From the NCBI RefSeq assembly GCF_018139145.2, contig NC_059481.1:10094368-10158367 (forward strand): a DNA stretch of 64,000 nt, written 5' to 3'. This DNA comes from Gymnogyps californianus. Taxonomy: Eukaryota; Chordata; Aves; Accipitriformes; Cathartidae. This document shows positions 49,959 to 62,596 of the stretch, in pieces. Below the pieces are notes generated by a model that saw nothing but the letters and a program-made list of their open reading frames with translations, was not told where the DNA came from and did not search any database. Position 1 is the first letter of the stretch, and every line of letters starts with the position of its first letter. The position numbers and the translations under genes were made by a program.

Positions 49959-49976
49959 TGAATGAATGAATGAATG
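49959..49976. repeat. TGAA tetranucleotide repeat, 4.5 copies
   Basis: A short pure TGAA array ('tgaatgaatgaatgaatg'). Confidence 0.85.
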
Positions 49977-52707
49977 TTTTTACAGCACCAGATGACAAAA
50001 TTTACTGTGTCATATCTCTTTATCAAAAAGGTTGCCTGGGACAACGTTTAAAATAAGTTAATTTTTTAGACCAAATGCAGAGACACATTGCTTGTCAGCT
50101 CTGTATGCAAGATGCAAAAAGTAAGAGGATCCAGCTACACCTACCCTTTTGGGGGGTTGATTGTTAAGAATTTCTCTCTCAATATGCACTTGGATCCACA
50201 TTAGAAGCAGTCGGAGGCTTTTAAGGGGAGAAAATCTCAGGACAGTGTACAAAATCAGAGCCAGGGTCGTGACCTTGACTATTGATCCAGCCTCTCTTAT
50301 TTCCACAGCTTGCTGAGGCTTGTTCTTCCAACCTGCTGGTGTACATTAGAGCAGAAATCCATAACATGGCCATGTTCATCCAAGCACAGGAAGAAACTAA
50401 ATTAAATGTTAAAAAACAATCTGAGGCTAGAGTTGGAGACAATTCATCATGATCCTAGACGTCAGGCAGGTAGGATGACCAAGAGTTCCTCAGCCAATAG
50501 ACCCCAAACAGAATATGGAGGGACCTCACTGCCTCATTTGTCAGGTACAGAGCAGATAGTTGGAAAAACACTGAGGAAAAAAACAGTCTACCGAAGGTCA
50601 GCCTTTTAATTCCCAACCACACACAAATATTCATCTTTTGGAATGCAACCTGTAATTGAGGTTTAGGGGAGAAAGGGAGTGAGATAAAAAATTATCTGAC
50701 ATTAATACATTAGCAGTCAAAATTAGGAGAAAATAAAACTTTGCATGGAAGAAGTGTACTAAAAGTTGAGTCTAACTGAGTTCTTACAACTCTGGAACCC
50801 AAGTTTAGGTGAGAGAATTTGACTACAGACTTCAGTAACCTATTAAAATAAGCAGTCAGTCTCTTTTTCACTTTCAAAAGTTATCTCAGTGGAGTGCTAA
50901 CCGTTCTTCCTGATGAAAGGGGTTTAAAGGTATATAATCTGTGATGCACAGAATGAACTCAGCATGTTTAATGAGAGAGATATTCCGTAGGCTGGTTGAA
51001 CTGTTTAGAAACTGCCCTTTGCTGCTTCTCAAGCTCATGTTATTTGTATTGGACACAGAACACCTGTCCCTTATATACTCATTCAAAAGGTGTAACCTAA
51101 AGAATACTTCTCAAATGGCAGGTTTTTGTTCTGGGAACTACAAAACATACATACCTTGAAAGTACTGTGCAAATATTATGGTGATTGAAAATAGTCACAA
51201 ACCCCACTGCAGTCCACACAGCTGCTGTTCTAATTTAGCCAGCTGGTGAAAAGAAGAACTTGCCAGTTTTGTGAACATGAATTACATTTCCTGTTGTGGT
51301 TGAATTGTGTTCTCTCTCAGAACATTGATAAACGGGTATCTGAGCTGAAAATAGTCTACTGCCCTTTAATTTTATTCCTAAGTTATGTTACACTATTTGT
51401 GCGTTATCAGCATGTGCTGTTAAACCTCATCATGCTGAATGCCAATCTGATGAAACATAATAAGACATAACACAGTTTGACAGCTAATATTTAAAGAAGA
51501 AATCTTATCTCTCACTATCTAAATAGCAAAGGGCTCCCATTCAGACACTTACAGATTCTTAGTGGATACCTTGAGAGAACAGTTAACCTGAGCTTTCTTG
51601 GAATGGTTCCCCAGTATAGACAGCAGCTTTGTACGTGTGAGAGCTTAAAACAAAATGCACTCTTACAAATTGATAAATTCACACTGAACAATTTCTGAAC
51701 TGCCTTTTTAATTTGTAGTACTCTAAGCAAGACTACGTAGGAAATATGAGTGAACTGATGGAATTTTGTTCCCTAGACCTCTTTTACCAAATACTCTGTA
51801 ATATCCAAATCAGAGAATGTATTTTAACAAGCCAATAAAAGCTGAGGTAATTTCCAGTTAACAAAAGAGGGAAAGATTTGACATATCTTAGGTATAAGAG
51901 TTTGCTGAACATAAATTCCTGGATGCTGTGCATCACAATTTGCTCTGTTTTCTTGCCTGGCTCTTTCCAGTTAGTCTAGGGTGATTATAATTCCATTTTC
52001 CTGCATTATTATTATTTGCCATTCACACAGGCTTAACAAAGTACTTGTTGGTCTACATATTGATAGAAGATCTGTATTCTACTGTTAAGGGTTTATCCTT
52101 TGCCACATTTTTCAAAAGTGTCCCAGTTTTTGGATTCTTACTTTCATCCATCATTAGCCTGATTTTTACCACCAAAATACTGTAATACTGTTAACTTACA
52201 GTAATTTCAAAGTAAAGGAAAATTATGGATACTTATGGATAAATATCAGGGCAAAAGTACCTTATGTTGAGCACTTGATACAGAAGCATCTCAGATTTCC
52301 TTATTTGGAAGGTTTGACTTGAATATATCTGAGTTTCACGATTAACTATTTAAATTGTAAAACCCTTTGAAAGCAGTCAAGTTGAAAGGAACTTCAATAC
52401 TAGTGAAAAGAGCCATCTGCTTCCCAAAGTGTTTTTTAATTTTCTGAAAACATAGGATCAACTTTATACCTGGCATAATCGAGTATGTTGTGTCACATGT
52501 ACATCTACTATCACAGGATTCCAGAAATACCCCTGATCCAGACTGAATAAATAACTTGCATGTCAAGACTCTGTGACAATCTCTGTCCAGATGGTAAGCT
52601 GTAGCAAGGGCAGTGCCCATCCAGAACACCGCTCCGAGAGAAGAGATGTCAGCACGGCATCTCCTTGCGATGTCTACTGCCCTCACCTCTGCTCACACCT
52701 GTCCTAG

Positions 52708-52799
52708 CCAGCATGCACACACAAGTACCCGGCATCAGATCAACTTGAATCCTTTGAAAAAGTAGAAACGAAAAACAAAGCCATTCTCAGTTCAAACAG
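52708..52799 (+). CDS. Candidate coding exon, gene unrecognised
   Basis: A 92-base segment is bounded by a good acceptor (pyrimidine-rich 'ctcacctctgctcacacctg' then tcctag) and a good donor, AACAG|GTAGGA. Of three frames only the first is open (30 codons plus two bases, phase 0 to 2). It includes KYPASDQLESFEKVETK, a charged, soluble-looking stretch. Its entry phase fits the phase-0 exit of the candidate exon 27974-28069. The segment has two CpGs. I recognise no family. Without conservation or transcript data it remains a splice-site-based guess. Confidence 0.25.
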
Positions 52800-55648
52800 G
52801 TAGGATCTGTTCTTGTGGCGGTTTTGTAGCATGCTGTAGGAAAGGAGTGCTTCCCACTTGTGGTAATAGTGCCCCATGGCTGTTCCCTGCAAGGCTTTAC
52901 TCATGACAGTATTTAACTTTCTAGTTTTCTAACAATCAACTAATAGAGAACCCCACCAGCAGGGTCTGCAATATTCTCTCGGGGAAATTCAGGCAAATTT
53001 GGACAAATTCAGCAGCCCTTTAAAATATTAATTTTCCATAGTACATGAGCAGCTTGAATCTGTGTAGGTGTTTGTGTTGTGTTAATGATGATTTTTATTT
53101 TCATATATTACTACTGTATTTGACGGAGAAATAAGATGCAGAATGAAGCAGAAATCTGTCAGAAGTTGTGGCTCTGAGAAATCACTGAATAGCACAAGCT
53201 AATAAATTAACATTAAAAAAAAAAATTGGAAACACATAAGTGTTTGTGAGAAACTTGACGGTATATGCCAGCCCTAGATATAGGTTAGAGGGATAAAAAC
53301 ACCAATGGCACACAGCTGGCCATTTTGCACTGATTTTGCGGTTACTGTTAAACTGTATAAATCTACATTTTAATAACCTTAATCTAGTGTTTATAACGGT
53401 TCAATCCAAAATATTTTGCAAAGTTATCTGCACAATCTTAGGGTACCTCCAGCTGTGCTTGCTTTCCGTAGGCTGAATGTGATCCTACAGGTTGTTTCAC
53501 CCAGTCCTGAAATAAGAAAATAATACGTGAATGATACAGGCATTGGTTAGCTAAATGTAAGCTGAACTCTCAAAACCAGACTGTATCTTTTACTGCATCA
53601 TATAAAGACTCTTGGACATTGTTATTTGATCATATAGATTTCTGAAATGCCGTAAAAAACATTTTCCCATTTTATTTGGAATTGGTATTCTTAACACTTA
53701 TACCCTGTTAACATCTAAAAAAATAGATCTGAAAACAGTTTTGTGGTACAGTAGTTAGAATTAAAGTCTCCAAGGACATGTTATTTTAATTGTTTGCTTA
53801 ACTTAGCTGTAAAATTTGACTCGCCTTTTTATCACACTTGAGCCCACACTTCCTCTTCCGAATACATCAGTGCAGTTCCCTACTGCTTAGGTAACAGGGA
53901 AGAGTGTATCTGATAGTTTACTTCGTTGGAGTCCTGGTATTTTATTTCTTGCATGAAGGAAAGTGGCATCAGTATTTAGGTGTGCTGCATTAGAAGCAGA
54001 ACAGGGTTTAAAAGTAAGAGCTTAATTCATTGTGGTCTCTTTATGGACTATAATCCAGTAGAACTCAGTAATATTTTGCAGTGAAAAAAATACCTTCAAA
54101 AGTAATGTTTGAACCTTTTTTTATAGTATTGCAGAGTTTTGATTGTCTTTTTTAAGACATCACAGAGGACTTAAAGGACCATGACAGATAAATGCAGTCT
54201 TTAAAGCTGCTCATGCATTCTTAATGGACAGCCTGTTAATTTGAGGTCTAGGTCATGAATTTGAATGCCATTCACTAAACACCTCTTTGTCAACAAAACC
54301 TAGTTTTCCCTTAGGGTAAGTTGTAACTCATTAATTGTAATTAAATTAAACATATGCGACAACTAGAAAACCCAGGGTGCATTCTGTGAGGAACATTGTT
54401 CTAGCAGTCCATGGCTGAGTTCTGGGATGTTCAGGGGTTTTGCAAGTGAGAATAAAATATAAGTCTATAGTTTTAATAACAGGTTGAATAAAGAGGGCAA
54501 GTAGTAAATATCTTGCCCATTTAATAATTTTTTATTAATTTTCCATTGGATACTAAATATAACAAAAATTTTAACATTAGAAGTCAGTTGGGGTTTTTTG
54601 CAAGTTTAAGCCAGTAGTCATGATATTCAAGATATTTTGCATCCTGTATATCAACCCTAAGAAGATATAACCAATTTTAAGCCTGTATTTATGTTTATAG
54701 TAGCAATTAAACGGTGTTAACAGCAGAAGCCTTTGTATTTGGAAGCTCTGTATAATCCATCCTCAGGTCTAAGTTAAATCAGTTTGGTTGTCAAAGATGA
54801 GTCCCTAATGGGCAATGGTCCACATCACAAAGCCATCATGTAATTGCCACTATCTGGCATATTTGGCAGTTCCTATTAGGAGAGGCCCAGGACTGAGCTA
54901 GTACACTGAAGCATTACATCATTGCAGATTGGAGACAACAAAACAAGAATTGGGATGAAAAAGATATACTGGTTCAGACTTTTTTTTCAGTGAAAATGTG
55001 GAAGCGTTATTTTATTCAGGAGATTTGCAGGTTTTTGCCACTTTTCTGCATGTTGAAGATTTCTTTTTTAATCTAAACTGAAGTATTTGGCTTTCAGGTT
55101 TTTTAACATTTTCATTTTTACAAAACCTATTTTTTTCTATCCAATTAATTTGCTAAAATTGTTATAAACTCATTAAATGCTTCACACTTTTTGGGGGGAA
55201 AGAATGTTTTTATTAGAATGTTTAGTCCACTCTCATGTGGAAAGATATAGTTGGCTGAGTATCAGTGTGCTGAAGACTGATACACATGAGGAGATAGCTA
55301 GCTATGGTGCATACAGATGCTGAAACTGCATTTGTGATCTGAACAGTAAGTGGTTAACTTGAAGACTGAGGACATTCAGAAACAGTAGATAACTGACCTT
55401 GTATTTTTTGTTCAGCTGAGATACGTGCTTATAAAAATTCAGTTAATGTGCTCTCTGCAGTTTCCTAGTTGCAACTCTGTTGGGAGCACATGTCTCTATT
55501 TAAAACACGTGTGTTGTTTAGCATTGCTATTTGTATCAAAATCCCCACTGTGAATAGTCAAGTGACAAATATTAAAGTGGGGAACTGTGTATAAACAGGA
55601 GTGCTAGGCCCCTTTGAATGTGTTTGGAGAATGTTAAATGGAGTGTAG
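52800..55648. other. Non-coding DNA, no gene seen
   Basis: AT-rich sequence, almost free of open frames over 60 codons from 52,700 to 56,050. This is the emptiest stretch of the window. Confidence 0.6.
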
Positions 55649-55711
55649 GGGGAAGATATACCTCGTGGAGGGGAACATACACCTCACGGAGGGGAAGATA
55701 TACCTCACCTC
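55649..55711. repeat. Three-copy 21-bp tandem repeat
   Basis: Three consecutive 21-base units starting GGGGAAGATATACCTC, GGGGAACATACACCTC and GGGGAAGATATACCTC, differing at a few positions. The third unit runs on into 'ctctcccctatg'. It is a small minisatellite. Confidence 0.85.
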
Positions 55712-58700
55712 TCCCCTATGTTATTTACTCAGGAGAAACCTAATAATGTTTGTTATTCATGAACACCCCAGTATTGCAGACGGATGAGCTCTACACGAAA
55801 ATTAATCCATCATCTCCTGCATCTAAGGCTTCTTTCACGTTACTAACTTTACAATCCAAGGATCTCTTTCACCTTCATCATTGACCTAGTCGTGAGGAGA
55901 AGAGTGTCTCATCAGCAACAGACATACCATTTCCAAAGTTCTGACTCAAAGAGGCAGTTTGACTAACAGACTGCCAGCACTGTAAAAAGAGTTTGAATCT
56001 CTCCCTGCTGTACAAAATGCAAGCTACTGTGCAAGTGATATGCAAGGGAAATGCAAATTCCCAAAGAAGGCTGCAAAGCAGAGGGAAACAGGAAGATAAG
56101 TATCAGGTTTGCTTCCTTCACTGGCATTAGAAACATAATCTGGAGAAAAAGCCATTGCCTGGGAGCTAAGCGAGCCTTGATGCGAATGCTGGTTCTGTCA
56201 CAACTTACTCCTGAGGAGTTAATAAACCTACCTAGTATAGGGACTTACTTTTTCCTGCTTCAAGTTGCAATGTAGCAATGCTTAGATAATACAAGAATGA
56301 CGGCCACAAGAGTAGGAATAATTCTTACAGTTGACAAAGCTTTGTCCAGCTTTCATTCAGCTCCTGTAATGGAGCTCTTGGCATAACCCCCTTTTTCTTC
56401 ATATCTTCTTCTCTTTTCTGCTTACTTCCTTTGGAGAGTTTTTCATATCAAAAACCTTTCTGAGAACTAGCTGTTTAAGCTCTGGAAACATCTGTTTTAC
56501 TAATAGGTAAATGGAAGCTGAATGGGATTACATATATGCCAGTCTCAAAAACAGCCTGTGAAATTCTTTGCTGTGCCCTCTCTGTGGTACGCTCATCTTT
56601 CCCTTTCTCTATCAGTGATCAGCGTCCTGTTGATCAGCAAGTCTATCACCTGTCTTACACATTGTATTTGTGTGACTGAGTGATGATCAGGAGGTGGCAT
56701 ACCTGTTTTGCTTTCCGAGGTGTTATGGGCTCCTCCTCATAAAATGTGTTCTTGCTGTGGAGGACACTGCTGCTTGCTTTGTTCTCTGCTTTTTTTTTTT
56801 TTCCTCTAGTTTACTACATATGAATAAAAATTGCTTTCTGAGTCCTGACATTCATGCACCCAGTCACCTCCTCTCCTGCTACCAAAACCCAAGAGAGAAT
56901 GCCCCCTCCATTGGACTTCTTGCATTCTCTAAGTAAATCCACAGTTTGGAAGCAGTGACTGGGAATTTGTTACGTGCTAATGCAATATATAGTGTGAGGC
57001 TTTGCCATGATGCTTGGCCTTGTCTGGAAGGTAGATAAATGTAGAAAATGCTCCTTATAGTTCAGCAGGTACCACTCCTCTGTAGGCTGGCTGAACTGAG
57101 AGCTTTATAGCATATTCTGACCTTAGCTGGACACAGCTTTGAAGCTGCCCATCCCTTTTCCCAAACCTCAAGGTTTACCTTAACATTTAGCACTGTGGCA
57201 ATGGCCCTTGACCACAGCTCCTTATCTACCCAGGTGGCCATAGGCCACTCAATCACATTGGCCTTTGTTCCTGAAAATGACCTTTACTCATTAAAACATG
57301 TCATTCAATTGGGACACATTAAAAAATTTAGCTTTTGAGTCCCATTGGCTCTGTTTTTATTGATGTTGCAAAGAAAGAAAAAATACTTGACTGGTTTTAG
57401 CCTATCTGGTCATCTCAAGAAAACCTTTTCTTTACCTCTGCAAATACTAGACATCCCATAGCATGTATCATGCCATTTGTAATTACACCATGATGACAGT
57501 GATCATGGCTTTATCACTGTGGTCACAAGAAAATAATGGAGGTTCAGTAAGTGCAAACAAAATACCCCTTGCTGGCACCCTTGAGGGGCTGCTTGTGACC
57601 AGAATGTAAAGTCAGGAGGGACTGCAGTGGACTGACGAAGGAGTGGTCACAACCTCCTCCCAGCCTCGTCAAAACCTCCCTCTCCTCCCAGACTGAGCGT
57701 GGGGAGGAGACAGCAATGCCACTGCTTCTGATATCATTTAATATTCTGTAAAATCTTCCACAGATATGAAGAACAGGAAATCATGGTTAGAGCTAGTAAA
57801 AGAAGATGATTCACACTGAGAGAAAGCACTGATGTAAGCAATACATCTTACTTACAGGTTGGTGTTAGCTTGCTTTGGGGTGTCGACTTTCTGGCTGTCT
57901 GGCTGTATGATTGCCATTGTTAAGACCGGTCAACTATTTGTGATTTGATGAATTATGTGAGTGCTCTACTTGTCCTTAAAATGAAGTTTTATGCAGATAC
58001 ATCAGTGCCATGGGAGATCATTGCTAGGCTGTTCCTCTGGTGCAAGCATCTCCTGTCCAAAACACCAGATCAGACATTAGTGAAAACACATTTCAGTTGG
58101 AAAAAAAATGTAGTAGGTGATTTCTATGTCTGTAATAAGTCTGAGAAGCTATTTGTAATCAACAGTATTAATATTTCCTTTCCTGTGTCAAGAATTGATG
58201 ACATTTTTCTATGGGGGAGTGTGTGTGTGTGTGCATCTCTATCAGACTACTTCTCATGTCAAGAACCTCCACGTTTCTTGGCAATTTCAGACAAATCTAA
58301 TGTTCTTTTCTACTTGCTTAGTTTACTATTGAGTGATCCCAAATAAGACACAAGAGTCTATGGAAAAGGAAATTATTTCTGAATGTGCAAAGGGAATATT
58401 AGCAGCCATCTTCAGCAATTTTTATAATGGTTTTGCAACAGTTGCTCATACTGTCCTGTAATGATGAAAAATGGTGCCTTAAAAAAATTTACACTCTCAA
58501 GGAAGGTGGAAGAGAAAATTTTATATTGTGAAAGCTATGTACAGGATAAAGTATGCCTTGCTGAGACAGCCAGCGCTTGCTAAGTGCTGTTCAGTCTCAC
58601 CTGTAGGTGCAGCTGGAGCCCCCCCATTAACACACTTCTACATTTTAAATATTTTGCAAAGACTCATTTCTTAAAAGCAAAATTAAAAAAAAAAAGTAAT

Positions 58701-58859
58701 TATTAAAGTTAGCTAAATATGTTGTCACTATTACAAATATTACAAAACGTTTCCCTGGTGAATGAACTATGTCAATTTGATGAAATCTCCGCTTCATCTA
58801 AGACAGAGCTTATGTGTTATATCGGTACATAGTACAAACATGCTGCTACAACAGTTTAC
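55712..58859. other. Non-coding DNA, no gene seen
   Basis: Contains a T12 run near 56,791 and the GT repeat at 58219-58233. The 57,590-57,720 part is GC-richer and contains 'cctccc' runs but no open frame of note. The 133-codon plus-strand frame at 57,945-58,346 has no recognised motif. Confidence 0.5.
58219..58233. repeat. GT dinucleotide repeat, 7.5 copies
   Basis: A short pure GT run after 'atgggggagt' context. Confidence 0.9.
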
Positions 58860-59170
58860 CAGGGGGACGCAACCAAGACCCATGCTCACCCTGAGGCCCA
58901 TGTCCACCCCAGAACACGCCATGAGGCCCTGCAGGACGCCTAGGGACTGGGGTTTGGGCACAGCAGTGTCAGGGCACTATCAGGCCTCGGTGGCACCAAC
59001 CAGCCCCAGCCAGGGCCTCCCCACACCCTGACCCGGGGGGGCCCCTGCGGCTCCACATTAGCCTGGCCCTGCCTCAGCCGTGTGGGACTCCTGCCCAGCC
59101 CCAGCCCGCCAAGCCCGGGCCTGCCTCTCCCCCTCAGCCTCAGGCCACCTTGTAGCCACAGCCTTGCCTG
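58860..59170. other. Abrupt GC-rich block, nature unknown
   Basis: Composition changes sharply after 'acaacagtttacc' (about 58,858): the next 300 bases are dominated by CCC/GGG and CAGCC words, with CCCGGGGGGGCCCC at 59032-59045 and many more CpGs than elsewhere. The moderately GC-rich character continues to about 60,150. Open frames on both strands (for example 102 codons on minus, 58,940-59,248) reflect the lack of T/A-rich stops and are Pro/Gly/Arg-rich with no domain. Possible explanations are a GC-rich interspersed element, a small CpG-island-like promoter or exon of a non-coding RNA, or a decayed processed copy. No terminal repeats, target-site duplication or poly(A) tail is identified. 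Confidence 0.5.
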
Positions 59171-59936
59171 AGGGGACAAAATTTTCAACGTGCTGCAGGA
59201 AAGCGTGTAGATCTGGTGCCCGCCTGGCGTGTGTTGCGCAGGCCTCAAATCACCTCAGATGTGGAGGGGAGAGAAAAGGTACTCAAAATCCAAACGCCAG
59301 GGCCAGGTGGGCTTGCTCCAGCCGCTGATTTTAAGAAAGATTACGTAAGCACAGCATCAAATCCTGTCTGAGCTGTGACAGAAAACCCCAAACATTCTCA
59401 GTGACAGGAACCTCTTCTTTCCCTCAGGTGGCACTAGGGAAATACCCTGCTTCTGCAAAAGTTGTTAGGAAGTGCAAACGAGCCAATGGGCCTCGTCAGG
59501 CCTCCCCCCCAGCACCTGGGGAGGCTACAAGGAGGAGCCTTGTCTGGGGGCTGAGGTAGAGGTGTGAAGAGAGCTGTGTGCTCGTGAGGTTGCCAAACCT
59601 GTGAGGGTGGAGGTGGTGCTGTGCTGTGCTGCCAGAGGGTGGCTGACAGTGGCCTCGGGGAGCTGGTTTGTGCCATGGAAAAATGACGTGCGCAGCATGC
59701 AGCAGCCTTGTGGATTCTGTGTGGATTCTGCCTCAGTGGTTTCCCAGAGCGAGGGGTGGCTATTGTGCCCTTATGTGAATAAGCTAAAGGGCTTGCTCTG
59801 GAGGGCTGTGCAAACCTAGCTTTTCCTGCTTACTCCTGCCAGGCCATGGGGCCCCATGATGGCCCCGGCTATTCATCTCCCTGTGAGACCATCTGACTGA
59901 AGTGAGCAGCAGCCTCTTGTCTCCTCTGTCCTGCAG

Positions 59937-60148
59937 ACAGAGCTCTCTCCGTGTAACTTATGAGCTTGCAATAGTGGCCATAATGACTCTGGGACAGAAA
60001 AAGAAATACTTCAAGGAGCCACATGGACAAAGGAGGACAGATAAAAGGCATCTTATGCCTTTCCATGGCAGACTGCGTAAGGACACTCGAAAGCCGGAGT
60101 GGTGTGCGGTACCTGCTGGGCTGTCTGAAGAGAGCGGTTGAGACACAG
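59937..60148 (+). ncRNA. Candidate non-coding RNA exon
   Basis: A strong acceptor (cttgtctcctctgtcctgcag) precedes 212 bases ending at the donor ACACAG|GTAAGAG. Both signals are close to consensus. Two frames hit stops within ten codons and the third stops three codons before the donor, so a coding internal exon is unlikely. The segment is GC-richer than the window average and adjoins the GC-rich block to its left, which could hold an upstream exon or promoter. No sequence is recognised. Confidence 0.2.
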
Positions 60149-61386
60149 GTAAGAGACCTGTTGGGTGCTGTGTGTGCTCGCCTCTGCTTTGGTTCATATA
60201 ATTGAATCCCCCTGGACTGAAGGAGTGTGCAACTCGATGATGAAAAGCTATAAGCAATGAGGCAACCAATGACAGAAAATATTTAAGAATACAGGGACTG
60301 TAGTGGAAATACAGGGAGCAGGACTTTGTTACCACACCTCTAGCTCCAGTACTGTTGTCATGCTTTGGTTTCTTCATTTTGCTTTCTCGGATGTTTGTTT
60401 ATGAAAAGCAAAGACTAGGAAATTCAGAAGCAATGGGCTATAATTAAAGTAAGGCATTTCACCTGTTGCTAGAGTTCTTGTTTGCTGTGAAGTCAGGGGA
60501 CAAGTATTAAAAAAACCTGATCTTCTTAGGGTTTGATGCTATAGTACAGATTAAGGGTTAAGATATTAAATAGCAGAGATATTAACTGTTTTGCATCTGG
60601 TTTTACAAATGAAGATGGTGGAGATTTACTTAAACAGCATCAGATGTTTAAGGATAACAGATGAAGAATTAGGAAGTGTGCAGATTAACATGAGTGATTA
60701 AGAAAAGCTTACAGGCTCTAAACCCTGTTAATGTTTCTGACAAATGACAAGTGATACAAGAAGGTTATGCACAAATGTGGTTTGAAGGAGCATGGAAACA
60801 GGCAGAGCAAAGACTCTTTGGTTTGATTTTGGGCCTTGAACACCACTGCAAGGATAAAATTAACAAACCCCAGCTCTGTAGATGCCCTTCATCTATCCTC
60901 GTCTCTTCCTGTGACCTATTAGCTCTGAATTTGTTCAATATATGTCTACTGCTGGTTGTACAGTATTGAGAAGCACTCTGTGGCCTGCAGGGTATTACCT
61001 GTTTGCATAAGACTGCATAAAGTCAGACTTGAAAGGGAAACCTGGGTCATCTGGTTTCTAAATAACAAATAAAGCCTGTCCTGGCACTCCATTCTTACTT
61101 CAGCTGTAATAAAAAGGACTTATAATGTGGACATAATGTGTTTTTGAAGAAATCGGTGTTGTCAGTGTAAAATATAAAAGTATGGCAGAAGTTTTACAGA
61201 ACTAACAGAAATGTAAGGATTTCTGTGTTTGAAAAATAGCACTTTTACCTATTGAGCTAGAGGCATCTTAGCATCTGAGAACTCTTACAACTAATATTTG
61301 GTAACACTCATCCCACCTTTTTTCTGGGACCTGCTCTATCATTTCTGGAGAAAGCAAAAGGAGAAGGCTCAACCATACAGATGGCC

Positions 61387-61406
61387 GGGGGCGGGGGGGG
61401 GCAGGG
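61387..61406 (+). repeat. G-run cluster with G-quadruplex potential
   Basis: G5-C-G9-CA-G3. The G9 run can supply two runs of at least three with a one-base loop, giving four runs with very short loops on the plus strand. Confidence 0.6.
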
Positions 61407-62078
61407 ATGCTAAAAGGAGCTTGTTTAAAATTTGACAAAAAATAGAAGGGGCTGTAAGAAAAAAGAGTTTCTGAAGTTTTAGGGGAGGGAGATGGGCAAG
61501 CACGTGTGCTTGGAGATAAAAAGCCTGAAATAAAGGGGAGAGATATAAGGTATGTGGTAAGAGGAATTTCATCTACTACCCACCAAGCCTGGAGACGAAG
61601 ACTGTAAAGGTAAGAGAAAAAGGCAGCTGCAAGTAGTAAGCTGGTAACTATTGTGAGGCAAGTGGGAAGGAGTTGATCCCAGTGTAGTGCTGGCATTGGT
61701 CTGGCAATATTGCTGAGAAAAGGGAAGGGGGGAAGCCCTGTGGCAGGGCTGGGGATGCAGTAAATTCTGGGCTATTGTATGAAAAATATTGAGATCTGAA
61801 GGAGAGGGATATTTTGGTGAGAGAATAAACAATGCCAAGGCAGCGTGAAATGCTGAGGTAGGAGGAAATGATGGGGCGCACCCTCCCCTATCCTCATGGG
61901 AGGGAAAGGGGAGTAAAATGGCAAACCCGGTTTTCCTGATGCTTTCTTTTCCTCTCCTCCTTTCCAAGGCTGGATAGTCTGCCCTACTTGATAAGGGCCC
62001 AACGGTTGCACTGGCTTCTTTCCACCCTTTCTCTAGTCAACGGCTTGTTTCTTCTGACTCCTTTACTTTTGCTCTGTG

Positions 62079-62103
62079 CCCTGCCCCCCCTCCCAGCCCC
62101 CCC
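62079..62103 (-). repeat. C3-TG-C7-T-C3-AG-C7: G-quadruplex motif on minus strand
   Basis: Four C runs of at least three separated by loops of 2, 1 and 2 bases. This exactly fits the canonical intramolecular G-quadruplex pattern on the minus strand (i-motif on plus). It is the strongest such motif in the window. Confidence 0.8.
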
Positions 62104-62596
62104 ACTATCCCTGAAGAGTCCTTTTGTGTCTGTGAAAATGCAAAGTGAATGAAATTTGTGTGAGCAGTCAGGGGTGTTGTCCTCTTGTTTGTCTAGCTTT
62201 CAGGTGGAGACTTCTGCTTGTTTTTTCCTTTTTGCACTCAAAATACTACTACAGGGATATAGTATACTGTAAAAAAAGTTATACAGCCTTATGTACCCTT
62301 GATTACAACAAATAAAAATTGAAAACCAGGGTGATTGTTACAACTGAATGCACAAACCTTTTTAAGGCAATGTTTAAAAAGTACTGCAGTTGTCAATGTA
62401 TTCTAACAGTTCTAGCCTGAAAAATAAAGGGCTGGTTTCTCCCCTGGTGTAACCTAACTTGAGCAGGGCCCCAGCAGTGACCGTCAGGGAGTCCTGGCTC
62501 ACAGCGCTGATCAGAGGGTTTTTTCTCCTGAGACACCATTGGAAATGTTGCTTCATTTTTGTAGACTGTCAGTCATGAATCAGAAGTGAAGTAACA

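Larger units (their letters stand above)
48310..52707. other. Non-coding DNA, no gene seen
   Basis: AT-rich. Holds the repeat fragment at 48975-49048 and the tetranucleotide repeat at 49959-49976. A 114-codon minus-strand open frame at 52,342-52,686 has several CpGs at its start (52,600-52,680) but no recognised motif or clean splice framing. Confidence 0.5.
60149..62596. other. Non-coding DNA, purine-rich from 61,330
   Basis: From about 61,330 to 61,970 the plus strand is strongly purine-rich. This opens several overlapping minus-strand frames (up to 142 codons) full of Ser/Pro/Leu/Phe; they share no motif and are compositional. Contains the G-run at 61387-61406 and the C-run at 62079-62103. 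Confidence 0.55.

Noticed and set aside
58940..59676. Pro/Arg/Gly-rich open frames on both strands
   Set aside because: Result of high G+C (few stop codons), with no domains.
61268..62011. Overlapping minus-strand open frames of 67-142 codons
   Set aside because: All arise from purine-rich plus-strand composition, which removes stops on minus. Ser/Pro/Leu/Phe-rich with no motif.
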